Assembly (NCBI RefSeq): GCF_001050235.1
Contig: NZ_DF967972.1
Location: 2,927,901 to 2,991,900 of the forward strand
DNA from: Longilinea arvoryzae
Lineage (GTDB): Bacteria; Chloroflexota; Anaerolineae; Anaerolineales; Anaerolineaceae
Direction of reading: 5' to 3'
Length of the DNA stretch: 64,000 bases
A model generated the notes under the pieces. It did not search any database and had not been told where the DNA came from. It worked only from the letters and a program-made list of their open reading frames with translations. Position numbers and translations under genes: made by a program. Shown here piece by piece: positions 23,501 through 31,052 of this stretch. Position 1 is the first letter of the stretch, and each line of letters opens with the position of its first letter.

Positions 23501-25962
23501 GCGGTATCCAGTTCATTTGCGGCTAATGCGGCCGCGCCAAATCCAGCCTGCACCCGATTATGAAGGCTTTCATCTTTTACTCCACACTCGTCCAGCAATT
23601 GTTGGTAAGCATCGAAAGCGGCTTGGGTCTGACCCCGTAAGCGCAGAAGATCTGCCATCCACATCCGGGCGGTAAAATCGGTCGGTGAAATCGCCAGAAT
23701 CTTTTGCAAAACCTGCGTCAGGCGCTGCAACAGGAGCGGATCGTAATCCGCCGGCATGGCCGCATAGAGCTGCTCTGGAGTTTGCAAATACATCTGCACA
23801 TAGAATTGCAACCACTCGATTTCCGGCTTTTCAGCCTTGACGGCAATCTCCAGTGATTCCAGCGCCTTCTGGCGGTTTCCAAGATCCTGGAGAGTCAGAG
23901 CTTCCAGATAAGCCAGTTGCGCATTCTTGGGCCAGCGCTGGCGGGCTTCCGACAAAATCTTCGCGGCCTCGGCGTGATGCCCCAACTGGCGCAGTGTCTT
24001 CGCCAGTTCGGTGGTTACCGAAGGCACCTCCGGGGATAGCCGGGCTGCCTGGCGCAGGTAAGGCAGTGCATCCGTCAGATAGCCCTGATCGAGCAACATA
24101 CGGGCCAGTTGGAAATGGACTTCCGAGGAATCCGGCACGGCCAGGATTGCAGCCCGCAGAGTGTCCAGGGCGCGCTGGGTATCGCCTTTCTTCTGCTGGG
24201 CTTCGGACAGTGCCAACCATGTGCGCGGAGAATCGGCACACAGGAGGGTCGCCCGGCTGAGGTGGCTCACCGCATCGTCCACTTTGCCTTGGCGCAACAA
24301 CGCCTGCCCCTTGAGCGTGTGCGCGATTCCATGTTCAGGCTGGGCTGCCAGAATTTGATCGCAGGAATTCACCGCCAATTCGGCTTCTCCGGCCTGAATG
24401 GCGCAGTTCGCCAGCGCAAGTTGATCTTCGAGGCCGGCGTTTTCAGTATTTTCAAGGATGAACTGGCGCTGCTCCAGGGACTTCGTCCATTGATTCTGGT
24501 CTTCCAACCGGTGAGCCAACTCACGCCTGAATTGCATATTCTGGGGTTGAAGCATGACCATTGTTTCCACATCGGCGGTCGCCTGATCATACTCGCCCTG
24601 TTTCTCTTCGATCAAGGCTGCGATTTGCAGCAAATCCGGATCGTTGGGGCGCTTCTGCAAGAATGCATCTGCGCACCGGGTAGCTTCCGGGAGCAGATCC
24701 AGGCCAACCAGCGTATTGAGCGCTTGAGCCAGGCTTCCATCCAGTTCGAATGTCTGCCATGAAGCATTCTTCCGTTCCGAAAGCCATTCTTCAACCGCCC
24801 GGCTGGCCGTCTGGCGCGCCAACTCGGTATTATCTCCGGCCGCCATCTGACGAGCCAGGTACAGCGCAGAAAGAAATTCTGGTTCCCAGCCGGTGGATGG
24901 GATTTTCACATCCAACAATCCCGTCTGATGCAAAATAGATGCACCGCGTTCGATCAGCTTTGGATCCTGGCTGATCTTGTAGGCCTTTTCCACTTTAGCG
25001 ACCGCGACATCGGTCTTTTGGTCTTGAGCGTCCAGGACGGCGTTTTGGATCTGAACCCCTGCCAGGCAATAAGCCAGGAGCGTCTGCGCCTTTTCGAGCA
25101 TGCCGGCGGCCTGCAGGGATGCTCCGGCGCACTGATAGATCACGGCAGCCTGCTGGTATATCGCGGCCTGGTCAAGGACCGCCTGGTAAGGCGCCTGAGA
25201 AGGAATGTATTGTATTTTCAACCCATCGAAAACGGTCTGGTTGTCCGCCAGCAGCATTCTGGCGATTTTTCCGGCCAGAGCCTCCCGCCCTACAGATTGG
25301 AGTCTTGCTAGCCAGGCAGACTGGACCGCCAGCGGTGCGTCGATGATCAGGCCGGTCAGCTTCCGAGCCTGTTCATCCTCGCCGGCCGGGTTACTCAAAA
25401 GGATATGAAGGCACCAACCCATGCCCACCACCGGGTTCTTATCCAGAAGCGCCTTGAGAATTTCATCCCGATCCGGAATCAGGGTATAGAGGCAGGCCAG
25501 CGCGCTTTCCCAAATCCCGGCCATTCGTTCCTGACCGAGGCCGCTCTTGATCAACAGGTCATCCGTCAAACCGGTCCAGGAACGGGTTTTCCGGCGTCGT
25601 TCGCGCAATGCCAGTGCCAACAGCCCGGCTTCCTTCAGATCGGCCGGCTCGCGGCCGGTACGCAGCGTTTCTTCGAATACAGCCAGTGCGCGCCGCTGCA
25701 GGTTGCCATCCAGCACCGTCAGCGGCTCCCGGCGTAAACTGTCTGCGTTCAGATCGGTCTCGAGTGCAAACAAAGCCAGATTGGCGGGACACCACGGTTC
25801 AACGGTTTGTTTTTCCGCCTGACGTTGCGCGTACTGTTCCAAATCCAATTGCGGCAGGATCTTCCACACCAACGGGTCGTGCCGCAGCGCGATCAGCGTT
25901 TCGGGAATGCTTTTTGAATCGCAGCTATTTTTGAGCGAAGATAAGACGGCTTTGGTTTGCAT
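20536..25962 (-). CDS. Giant tetratricopeptide-repeat protein
   Basis: About 1808 residues built almost wholly of TPR-like helical pairs, for example ALLRQGKVDDAVSHLSRATLL, MLLDQGYLTDALPYLRQAARL and GYLELGKVYQEREQEKAI-type units near the C-terminus. The first ~130 residues are not recognisably TPR. No signal peptide, membrane helix or catalytic motif is seen. Such solenoids bind proteins or peptides. ATG 25962 has AAGGGG five bases upstream and begins MQTKAVLSSLKN; an in-frame upstream ATG at 26043 would overlap the preceding gene. It starts 35 bases after the small membrane protein and overlaps the start of the protease gene, which suggests the two products act together, as scaffold, regulator or substrate receptor. 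Confidence 0.88.
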   Translation of the reverse strand: MQTKAVLSSLKNSCDSKSIPETLIALRHDPLVWKILPQLDLEQYAQRQAEKQTVEPWCPANLALFALETDLNADSLRREPLTVLDGNLQRRALAVFEETLRTGREPADLKEAGLLALALRERRRKTRSWTGLTDDLLIKSGLGQERMAGIWESALACLYTLIPDRDEILKALLDKNPVVGMGWCLHILLSNPAGEDEQARKLTGLIIDAPLAVQSAWLARLQSVGREALAGKIARMLLADNQTVFDGLKIQYIPSQAPYQAVLDQAAIYQQAAVIYQCAGASLQAAGMLEKAQTLLAYCLAGVQIQNAVLDAQDQKTDVAVAKVEKAYKISQDPKLIERGASILHQTGLLDVKIPSTGWEPEFLSALYLARQMAAGDNTELARQTASRAVEEWLSERKNASWQTFELDGSLAQALNTLVGLDLLPEATRCADAFLQKRPNDPDLLQIAALIEEKQGEYDQATADVETMVMLQPQNMQFRRELAHRLEDQNQWTKSLEQRQFILENTENAGLEDQLALANCAIQAGEAELAVNSCDQILAAQPEHGIAHTLKGQALLRQGKVDDAVSHLSRATLLCADSPRTWLALSEAQQKKGDTQRALDTLRAAILAVPDSSEVHFQLARMLLDQGYLTDALPYLRQAARLSPEVPSVTTELAKTLRQLGHHAEAAKILSEARQRWPKNAQLAYLEALTLQDLGNRQKALESLEIAVKAEKPEIEWLQFYVQMYLQTPEQLYAAMPADYDPLLLQRLTQVLQKILAISPTDFTARMWMADLLRLRGQTQAAFDAYQQLLDECGVKDESLHNRVQAGFGAAALAANELDTALACLQEVLQKNPEDLGVMHLLAETYLKSNLAQETARAAGRALQMEPDQVDNLVWYSNIMERLGNLDEAQRALETAVQLSPERSGLWLKRAQFALAANQPETAEKMLAELEQLSNVSETELRQAASFHLKLEDYSHALACMKKIEATTDAPSAGLLCDLAFLSQRDNDFQGAMVYAEKAVKVDDQNIRLHVLQADLLAQQTRTQAALACLEKAARLMESKSISEKQPPRQNSSLFTADNAIFNPAAIYSRSAVLLKKQGDISGALFFAEKALDILPDDLSIRLLMAGLAYSQLQFDHVLELTAIEKPAFTETLLHDDAEACWQTLQALRCELLLEDGNEDDVSGIVNPILEKGAVQPRMKAIQARLLARNGEYAAAGELFDEVKTSLEKAEPIASDSSRTVYHLDLLEYAPIWLGEVARDLYRWDAANRYLETGRENYAREAVGHYQFASLLVQRSKATRLCDGVHATTHNPNVKAGQIEAFENALLAASQFSGSPKISELRQIGKLVLPSNAGQFKHTLTEGHPPTDKAALVIGIAQGGNTSAVLQAVEQAGDQPEVYAQAAVYLMSKDAEKAMAFAQQAVELEPRQPLFHALRAVLLSKNDQPAEEMEAWQSAIQIWPDEPIWQAELARLSQALGDPAAAIQHWEAAHTLQPEQAGYTFNLGVVFLETRNYGKAIDVLETASRQDANNPQCWLVLAEAHLRAGHFERALQCAQRAAAVDPDALQALLMQGEILIQMGNLTEAQSISDQALKHGSTIPEVVIFNVHLLEKRGKLQEALAALEQASGLLTQELVLQVERLELIRQVYGSAAALPAAKEALKKFPNSVKLLAILATVQYECGDSAGAEKSAQHALRYEPNQANLQLLMGQIKAAGGQLDQAVYHLTEAVQLSPVEVEGYLELGKVYQERREQEKAIVAFQQAIRVAPTDTRAYVLAAAALRDAKDYSSAEKMLRKAAELAPNDLNIRRQLGAVIALNLVQHSQEAQAWH

Positions 25963-25997
25963 GGATGCCCCTTGCAGTAGATTTACGTGTGAACCGA

Positions 25998-26324
25998 TTA
26001 ATGAAGCTGAACGACCAGGCCGTAAGCCGCTGCCATCATGCAAAAGCTGACCAGGATCAGAAAAACACCCACGCCGGCCGAGGTTTTAACCAGCGAATTC
26101 AGGGCTTCGATGAGGGACGAAGCGTTCCCAACCAGGCCGGCAACGTCTTCAGCGATCCCTTTTTGTGCCAAACGAGCGGTTTGATTCGCGATGGTCTTGA
26201 TTTCTTTGCCTACGACGCGGGAAATCAGGACATAAATGCCAATCGCCAGAACGACGACCGCCAAAGCCAGCAGACAGCCGGCCATGGTCAAAATAAAATC
26301 GTTGAATGACATTGAAAAAAACAT
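25998..26324 (-). CDS. Small two-helix membrane protein of the sigma-54 cluster
   Basis: 108 residues: a hydrophobic helix at about 10-35 (FILTMAGCLLALAVVVLAIG), a polar, probably helical middle (EIKTIANQTARLAQKGIAED, about 40-75), and a second hydrophobic helix at about 82-104. No family recognised. ATG 26324 has a near-perfect AAGGAGG five bases upstream. It is the first gene downstream of a sigma-54 site and heads the stretch that continues into the giant TPR and protease genes. A role as membrane anchor or sensor for the complex is inference. Confidence 0.78.
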   Translation of the reverse strand: MFFSMSFNDFILTMAGCLLALAVVVLAIGIYVLISRVVGKEIKTIANQTARLAQKGIAEDVAGLVGNASSLIEALNSLVKTSAGVGVFLILVSFCMMAAAYGLVVQLH

Positions 26325-26360
26325 CCCCGCCTCCTTGAGAAATTCTCTGAGGACGAGGAT

Positions 26361-26375
26361 GCAAGTAGTGTGCCA
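26361..26375 (-). promoter_or_regulatory. Sigma-54 (-24/-12) promoter of the membrane protein/TPR/protease genes
   Basis: On the minus strand TGGCAC, five bases, TTGCA: an intact -24 GG and -12 GC pair with exact spacing. It lies 12 bases after the stop of the NtrC-type activator gene and about 37 bases before the next start codon. Confidence 0.85.
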
Positions 26376-26386
26376 GGGTGATCGGA

Positions 26387-27568
26387 TCAGTCGCTTGCCG
26401 CGGTCTTCGAGACTTCCGAAGGTAGATCGGCCAATTCGATGGTCTCTCCGTCGCAGAACAGCATGGCCCGTTCAATGGCGTTGCTCAACTCGCGAATATT
26501 CCCCGGCCAATCGTAGGCTGTCAGGGCCGCCAGCGCCCGGGGAGATATGTTGGTCACATTGCAACCCTGCCGCCCGTTGTACTGGCGAATGAAGAATCCA
26601 ACCAATTCAGGGATGTCGATTTTTCGTTCGCGTAATGGCGGCACATGAAGATCGACCACCTTGAGTCGGTAGAAAAGGTCTTCGCGGAATTGGCCCTCTT
26701 TTATCAAAGTGGCCAATGGTCGGTTGGAAGCGGCCACAATTTGTACATCGATTTTGATCATCGCTGTGCCGCCCACCCGCCGGAAGGCGCGCTCTTCGAG
26801 CGCCCGCAGGAGTTTGGCCTGAATGTCCACTGGCATCGAGGCAATTTCATCCAGGAAAAGAACGCCCCCGTCGGCCACTTCCATCAGGCCGGTCTTGCGT
26901 TTTTCAGCGCCCGTGAAAGCGCCGGCTTCGAAGCCAAAAAGCTCTGCCTCGAGCATGGTATTCTGAATGGCGGCGCAGTTGATGGCTATGAAAGGTTTAC
27001 CCGCGCGCGGGCCGTTGGCATGAATGAATTTGGCCAGCACTTCCTTGCCGCTGCCCGTATCGCCGGTGATCAACACGGAAACCGATTTTTCAGCGGCTTT
27101 TTGGGCCTGCGTCAATACTTCGTGCATGATCGGGCTCTTTCCGACGATGAATTGATTCTTCTGCTGCTGCGATTTCCGTAAATGAGCCAGTTCGCGGCGC
27201 AGAGCCACCACCTCGCCGGCGCGTTCGATCGATTTTTCAAGTTGATTCAATTGGATAGGCTTGGTGAGAAAATCATGAGCACCGTTCTTCATCGCATCGA
27301 CCGCCATATCGATGTCGCCGTAAGCGGTGATCAGGATGATCGGCGGGCGCAGCGGCATGGCTGCCGTCTCATAAAGCAGATTGGGGCCGTACCCATCCGG
27401 TAATTGCACATCCAGTAAAACCACATCCGCATCGCCGCGCTGCAAACTGGCGCGTCCTTCGGCCAGGGTGGCCGCGCCGATGACCGCATACCCTTTTGCA
27501 GTCAGAAATAGCCCGATGTTTTCCCGGGCGTTGTCTTCATCATCTATGATCAGAACGGTCATTCCCAT
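26387..27568 (-). CDS. NtrC-type sigma-54 activator lacking a DNA-binding domain
   Basis: 393 residues. A receiver domain (DDED near residue 10, phospho-acceptor in LLDVQLPDGYG near residue 53, Lys in TKPI) is joined to an AAA+ domain with Walker A (GDTGSGKE near 170), the sigma-54-contacting GAFTGA loop at 216-221, Walker B (GGVLFLDEIA) and the arginine-finger region (FREDLFYRLKV). The protein stops about 15 residues after the AAA+ domain, where typical NtrC proteins carry a Fis-type helix-turn-helix, so it should activate sigma-54 from solution. Its gene starts two bases after the kinase stop codon; a sigma-54 promoter follows its own stop. Confidence 0.94.
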   Translation of the reverse strand: MGMTVLIIDDEDNARENIGLFLTAKGYAVIGAATLAEGRASLQRGDADVVLLDVQLPDGYGPNLLYETAAMPLRPPIILITAYGDIDMAVDAMKNGAHDFLTKPIQLNQLEKSIERAGEVVALRRELAHLRKSQQQKNQFIVGKSPIMHEVLTQAQKAAEKSVSVLITGDTGSGKEVLAKFIHANGPRAGKPFIAINCAAIQNTMLEAELFGFEAGAFTGAEKRKTGLMEVADGGVLFLDEIASMPVDIQAKLLRALEERAFRRVGGTAMIKIDVQIVAASNRPLATLIKEGQFREDLFYRLKVVDLHVPPLRERKIDIPELVGFFIRQYNGRQGCNVTNISPRALAALTAYDWPGNIRELSNAIERAMLFCDGETIELADLPSEVSKTAASD

Positions 27569-27570
27569 GA

Positions 27571-29526
27571 TTAGACATCCTCGCTGGCAGGTAGATTTAC
27601 AAAAAACATTGTACCACCGGGAAAAGTATTCACCGTAATGCTGCCGCGATGTGCTGTAACGATGCGTTTGGTAATGGCCAGGCCCAGGCCGGTGCCCTGG
27701 GATTTGGTGGTTACAAAAGGCTCGAAGATGTGCTCACGCACGTGTTCGGGGATTCCAGGTCCGTCATCCGAAACTGTGACCTGGATTTGCGGGCGGTTCC
27801 CGACGGCCGTGCCCTGTGAAACCTTGACGGCGATGGTCCCATTTCCGCGTGTTCCCAGCACGTCCACCGCGTTGCTGATCAGGTTTGTAAAGACCTGTTC
27901 GAGCATGCGCGCGTCACCGTAGACTTCCGGGTGCTCGAGATCGGTTTGATAGAAGGCTTTGACGTTCACGCGGGTCATGCGCGGCCGCCAACGATCCAGA
28001 ATCCGTTGGAGCAAGAAACCGACGTCCATCATCTCGAACTTTGGCTCAATCGTGCGCGAGAAGGTCAACACGGATTCCATGAGGTGATTTAACCGCTGGC
28101 AGTCGTTTTCCATGCGGTTCATCACCTCCAGGTTCGGATCGTCCGCCGAAAGCCGGCTGGTGATCAACTGGATGCCCGTCGAAATGTTGTTGATCGGGTT
28201 GCGCACTTCATGCGCAAAGATGGCCGTGAATTCGCCCAGCAGAGCGCGATGCTCCAACTGCTGGCTGTGCAGGCGGATCTCTTCATGCTCGCTGACGTCG
28301 TTGATGATGATGGCGATCGCCAGCGGGCGTTCATCCCGCACGATTGGCAGGACCTGGATATGGGCCGGGAAGGATTGGCCATTTCGGCGGTTCAATGAAA
28401 CGCCGCTGATATTATGCGTGGGTTGTCCCTGGCGGGCATTTTGCAGGGCGGGGATGATTCTTTCCGAACCGATCAACACATTCTCGACCGGCTGCCCCCT
28501 GACTTCCCAATCCCCATACCCCAGCAGCCACTCGGCGGCCGGATTGATGTCACTCACGATCATCTCAGGGGTTACCAACACAATTCCTTCCTGGACGGAT
28601 TCAACGATAGAGGATTGAATCGATAATCCCTGTTCGAGCGCCAGGTTCTTTTGACGCAGCTCCTCGACCAATAGAAAATAATTATGCGCGGAGGTTAAGA
28701 ATGCGGCAAACAACCGAAGAATTTGGGGCAGCCGCTGCATCGCCTGTTTCGAGCGATCACCGACAACAATCAATCCCACCTGCGCCCTGGCGTTACCCAA
28801 AGGACAGGTTCCCAGATAAGAAAGATTTTGCATCCGGGCCGAGATATGCAATTCGGTCTGGACGCGTTTCCCCTGAATCCAGACCTGGGCATCGCCCAGG
28901 CGAATGAGGTCGGAGGATGGAATCCGGTCCGGTAATGTGACGCCGTTTTCAATCGTCGAGATTTTTCTTAATTCTGGCACATTGCAATCGGCATGATAGA
29001 TAGAGACAACCTCAGCCGCCAAAAGCGTCTTCAGCGTGCCGGTTGTCCAGTTTACAGCTTCTTCGAAATTATCCATCTCATTGAGAGATGCAATTTCTGT
29101 AATCGCCTTCAACCACAGGGCCTGGTTGCGGATATCGGTCTGATAATAGTCCTCGAGTGGTATCAGTTCCAGAATGGCCAGTTGATTGGAGCCCTCGATA
29201 GGTTGGATTTGCCCCATGACGGTTTGCGGCGGTCGGCTGTTGCGCATTATGGTAACTTCCACCGAGTTTCTCGCTTGCAGTTTTCCCAGACCATCGTCGG
29301 GCAGAATGGCATCCACGGACCGTCCAGACACATCCATCAAAGGGAAAGCCGATATTTTCATGAACGCGCTGTTTGCGGCCAGGATCAGGCGCGAATCGAC
29401 ATCCACAACGAGCGTCGGCACATCGAGATGGTTCAATAACCCCCAGAATAAGTTTTGCGCTTCAGCTTCCAGTTGCTTGGCCGGCCAGGATACTTTGCGT
29501 GGATTCAGGGGGAGAGTCGGTGTCAT
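27571..29526 (-). CDS. Soluble PAS-GAF-PAS histidine kinase
   Basis: 651 residues with no membrane segment. PAS at about 25-125 (VVDVDSRLILAANSAFMKI), a GAF-like domain at about 145-300, a second PAS at about 310-425 (VQEGIVLVTPEMIVSDINPA), HisKA with phospho-accepting His439 in IFAHEVRNPINN, and a HATPase domain with NLISNAVDVL, VSDDGPGIP and GTGLGLAITKRIV. The NtrB-like HEVRNP box fits its position just before the NtrC-type activator, which is its evident partner. It starts 15 bases after the rpoN stop. The signal is not deducible; Cys residues in the GAF part (ADCNVPE, LGTCPLG) could be a redox or cofactor site, which is speculation. Confidence 0.93.
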   Translation of the reverse strand: MTPTLPLNPRKVSWPAKQLEAEAQNLFWGLLNHLDVPTLVVDVDSRLILAANSAFMKISAFPLMDVSGRSVDAILPDDGLGKLQARNSVEVTIMRNSRPPQTVMGQIQPIEGSNQLAILELIPLEDYYQTDIRNQALWLKAITEIASLNEMDNFEEAVNWTTGTLKTLLAAEVVSIYHADCNVPELRKISTIENGVTLPDRIPSSDLIRLGDAQVWIQGKRVQTELHISARMQNLSYLGTCPLGNARAQVGLIVVGDRSKQAMQRLPQILRLFAAFLTSAHNYFLLVEELRQKNLALEQGLSIQSSIVESVQEGIVLVTPEMIVSDINPAAEWLLGYGDWEVRGQPVENVLIGSERIIPALQNARQGQPTHNISGVSLNRRNGQSFPAHIQVLPIVRDERPLAIAIIINDVSEHEEIRLHSQQLEHRALLGEFTAIFAHEVRNPINNISTGIQLITSRLSADDPNLEVMNRMENDCQRLNHLMESVLTFSRTIEPKFEMMDVGFLLQRILDRWRPRMTRVNVKAFYQTDLEHPEVYGDARMLEQVFTNLISNAVDVLGTRGNGTIAVKVSQGTAVGNRPQIQVTVSDDGPGIPEHVREHIFEPFVTTKSQGTGLGLAITKRIVTAHRGSITVNTFPGGTMFFVNLPASEDV

Positions 29527-29541
29527 AAGATTAAGGTCGGA

Positions 29542-30939
29542 TTAGTTTGCGTGACGTAAATGCGCAGGCAGGATGCCTTCCATGGCGCGGTATTTGGCGA
29601 CCGTGCGCCGCGCAACATTAAACCCGCGTTCGGCCAGCAGCTCTGCCAGCTCCGAATCGCTGAGTGGGCGGGTTTCCTGATCGATAAAATCGCGCAGGAT
29701 CGTGCGGACATTCAGACTGCGGTCGAAGAAGGAAGAGAGCGGAATGATGCGCCGGTTGGGAAGTTGAACGCATTTACCCGAAACCGCGCGGGAAATGGTG
29801 GATTCGTGAACTTCCAATTCCTCCGACAATCTGGCCCGCGTGAAGGGCTTGAGAAATTTCTCTCCCATTAGAATGTAGTCCCGCTGCAGCATGACCAGGC
29901 GATACATCATGCGTTGCATGGTGTGGTTGCGCTGCTGCAGGCATTTTACGAACAGCGACGCCCGTTCCAGATCGCTGCGCATGTTGTCCCGTGTGTCCGC
30001 GTCCGTCTGTTGTAAGGCTTGCTTGAACATCGGGCTGACCCGCAGCACGCCCGAAAGCGGCATGATGATTTCCACTACCAGTGCTTTATGCACATCCCCG
30101 TTCAAATGGCTGATGATGATATCCGGTTGGTGGTAAACCTGCTCGGTGGATTCCGAAGGCAGGCGCACATCTCCCCAGTGAGATCGCGCCGGGAATGGAT
30201 TCAAGTTCTCAGCGATGAAATGGGCCGCCTGCTGCACCCGGGTCAGGCTGGCGCCGAGTTGTCTGGCCAGTTCATTCAATTGGTGCCGGCTGAGGAGATC
30301 CATCCCTTCCGAGACGATTTTCCAGGCCAACTCTGGTACATTTTGCTGTTCCTGTAACACATCGAGTTGAACCAGCAACGCTTCGGTCGGATTTCTCGAG
30401 CCGACGCCGACCGGATCCGCGCGCTGGATCATGCTCTTTACCGCTTCCACCTGCTGCAGGCTGACATGCAGGTAGTGGGAAATTTCAACCAGACTGATCG
30501 TCAGGAACCCATCTTCATTCAGGTGAGTCAGCAAATAAGCCGCGATGCTGCGTTGTGAAGAGTCGAGATCGGCCGCGATTTGCTTCAACACATAGGTGGG
30601 CAGATCATCCGTCATGGGCGAAACGGGCTCATCCGGATAATCTTCCGGACTGCGATCGGAATGGGAATAGAAATCATCGCGCGGCGATATGAAGACAACG
30701 GGCTCTTCGATCGAGTCCACCGTCGGCCGGCTGCAAATCGGGCAGATGCCACCACTTTCCAGCGGTCGGCGGCAGACCGGGCAGCGCCGCTCTTCCACCA
30801 GTTCCAAAGCTGGATTGGCGGCAAGCTCAGACTCGATTTGCTGTTGTAATTCTTCGCCAGTCAGGCTCAACAGTGCCATCGTCTGTGCCAGATGTGCTGT
30901 GGTTGCAGGTCGTATGGTGTGAAACTGACCTTGAAACAT
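29542..30939 (-). CDS. rpoN: RNA polymerase sigma-54 factor with an inserted CxxC ribbon
   Basis: 465 residues. Region I (LAQTMALLSLTGEELQQQIE) is normal, the core-binding and HTH parts are present (ARLSEELEVHESTISRAVSGK), and the C-terminal RpoN box reads ARRTVAKYR. Between region I and the core, where region II is usually acidic, lies CPVCRRPLESGGICPIC, two CxxC knuckles spaced as in a zinc ribbon. I do not know this insertion from textbook RpoN. It heads the minus-strand cluster with its kinase and activator. ATG 30939 has AGGGG six bases upstream. A sigma-54-type promoter precedes it, so it may amplify its own synthesis. Confidence 0.94.
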   Translation of the reverse strand: MFQGQFHTIRPATTAHLAQTMALLSLTGEELQQQIESELAANPALELVEERRCPVCRRPLESGGICPICSRPTVDSIEEPVVFISPRDDFYSHSDRSPEDYPDEPVSPMTDDLPTYVLKQIAADLDSSQRSIAAYLLTHLNEDGFLTISLVEISHYLHVSLQQVEAVKSMIQRADPVGVGSRNPTEALLVQLDVLQEQQNVPELAWKIVSEGMDLLSRHQLNELARQLGASLTRVQQAAHFIAENLNPFPARSHWGDVRLPSESTEQVYHQPDIIISHLNGDVHKALVVEIIMPLSGVLRVSPMFKQALQQTDADTRDNMRSDLERASLFVKCLQQRNHTMQRMMYRLVMLQRDYILMGEKFLKPFTRARLSEELEVHESTISRAVSGKCVQLPNRRIIPLSSFFDRSLNVRTILRDFIDQETRPLSDSELAELLAERGFNVARRTVAKYRAMEGILPAHLRHAN

Positions 30940-30983
30940 ATTGACCCCTTATCGTAAGAGTATAGCCGGTAAGCGGTATAGGT

Positions 30984-30998
30984 GCAAGTTCCATGCCA
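30984..30998 (-). promoter_or_regulatory. Sigma-54 (-24/-12) promoter upstream of rpoN
   Basis: On the minus strand TGGCAT, GGAAC, TTGCA, a close match to the -24/-12 consensus. A possible sigma-70 promoter overlaps: TTGCAC (30987-30982), 17 bases, TATACT (30964-30959). The -12 element of one is the -35 of the other, so the two polymerases would compete. Confidence 0.72.
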
Positions 30999-31052
30999 GA
31001 GGAATTTTCATACAAAATGGTAGAATTAGACATTCTATCGTTAGGATACTGC

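Noticed and set aside
17927..26324. The TPR and protease genes as part of a type III-E CRISPR (Craspase) system
   Set aside because: There is no CRISPR array, no gRAMP or Cas gene in the window, and the protease domain looks C25-like rather than CHAT.
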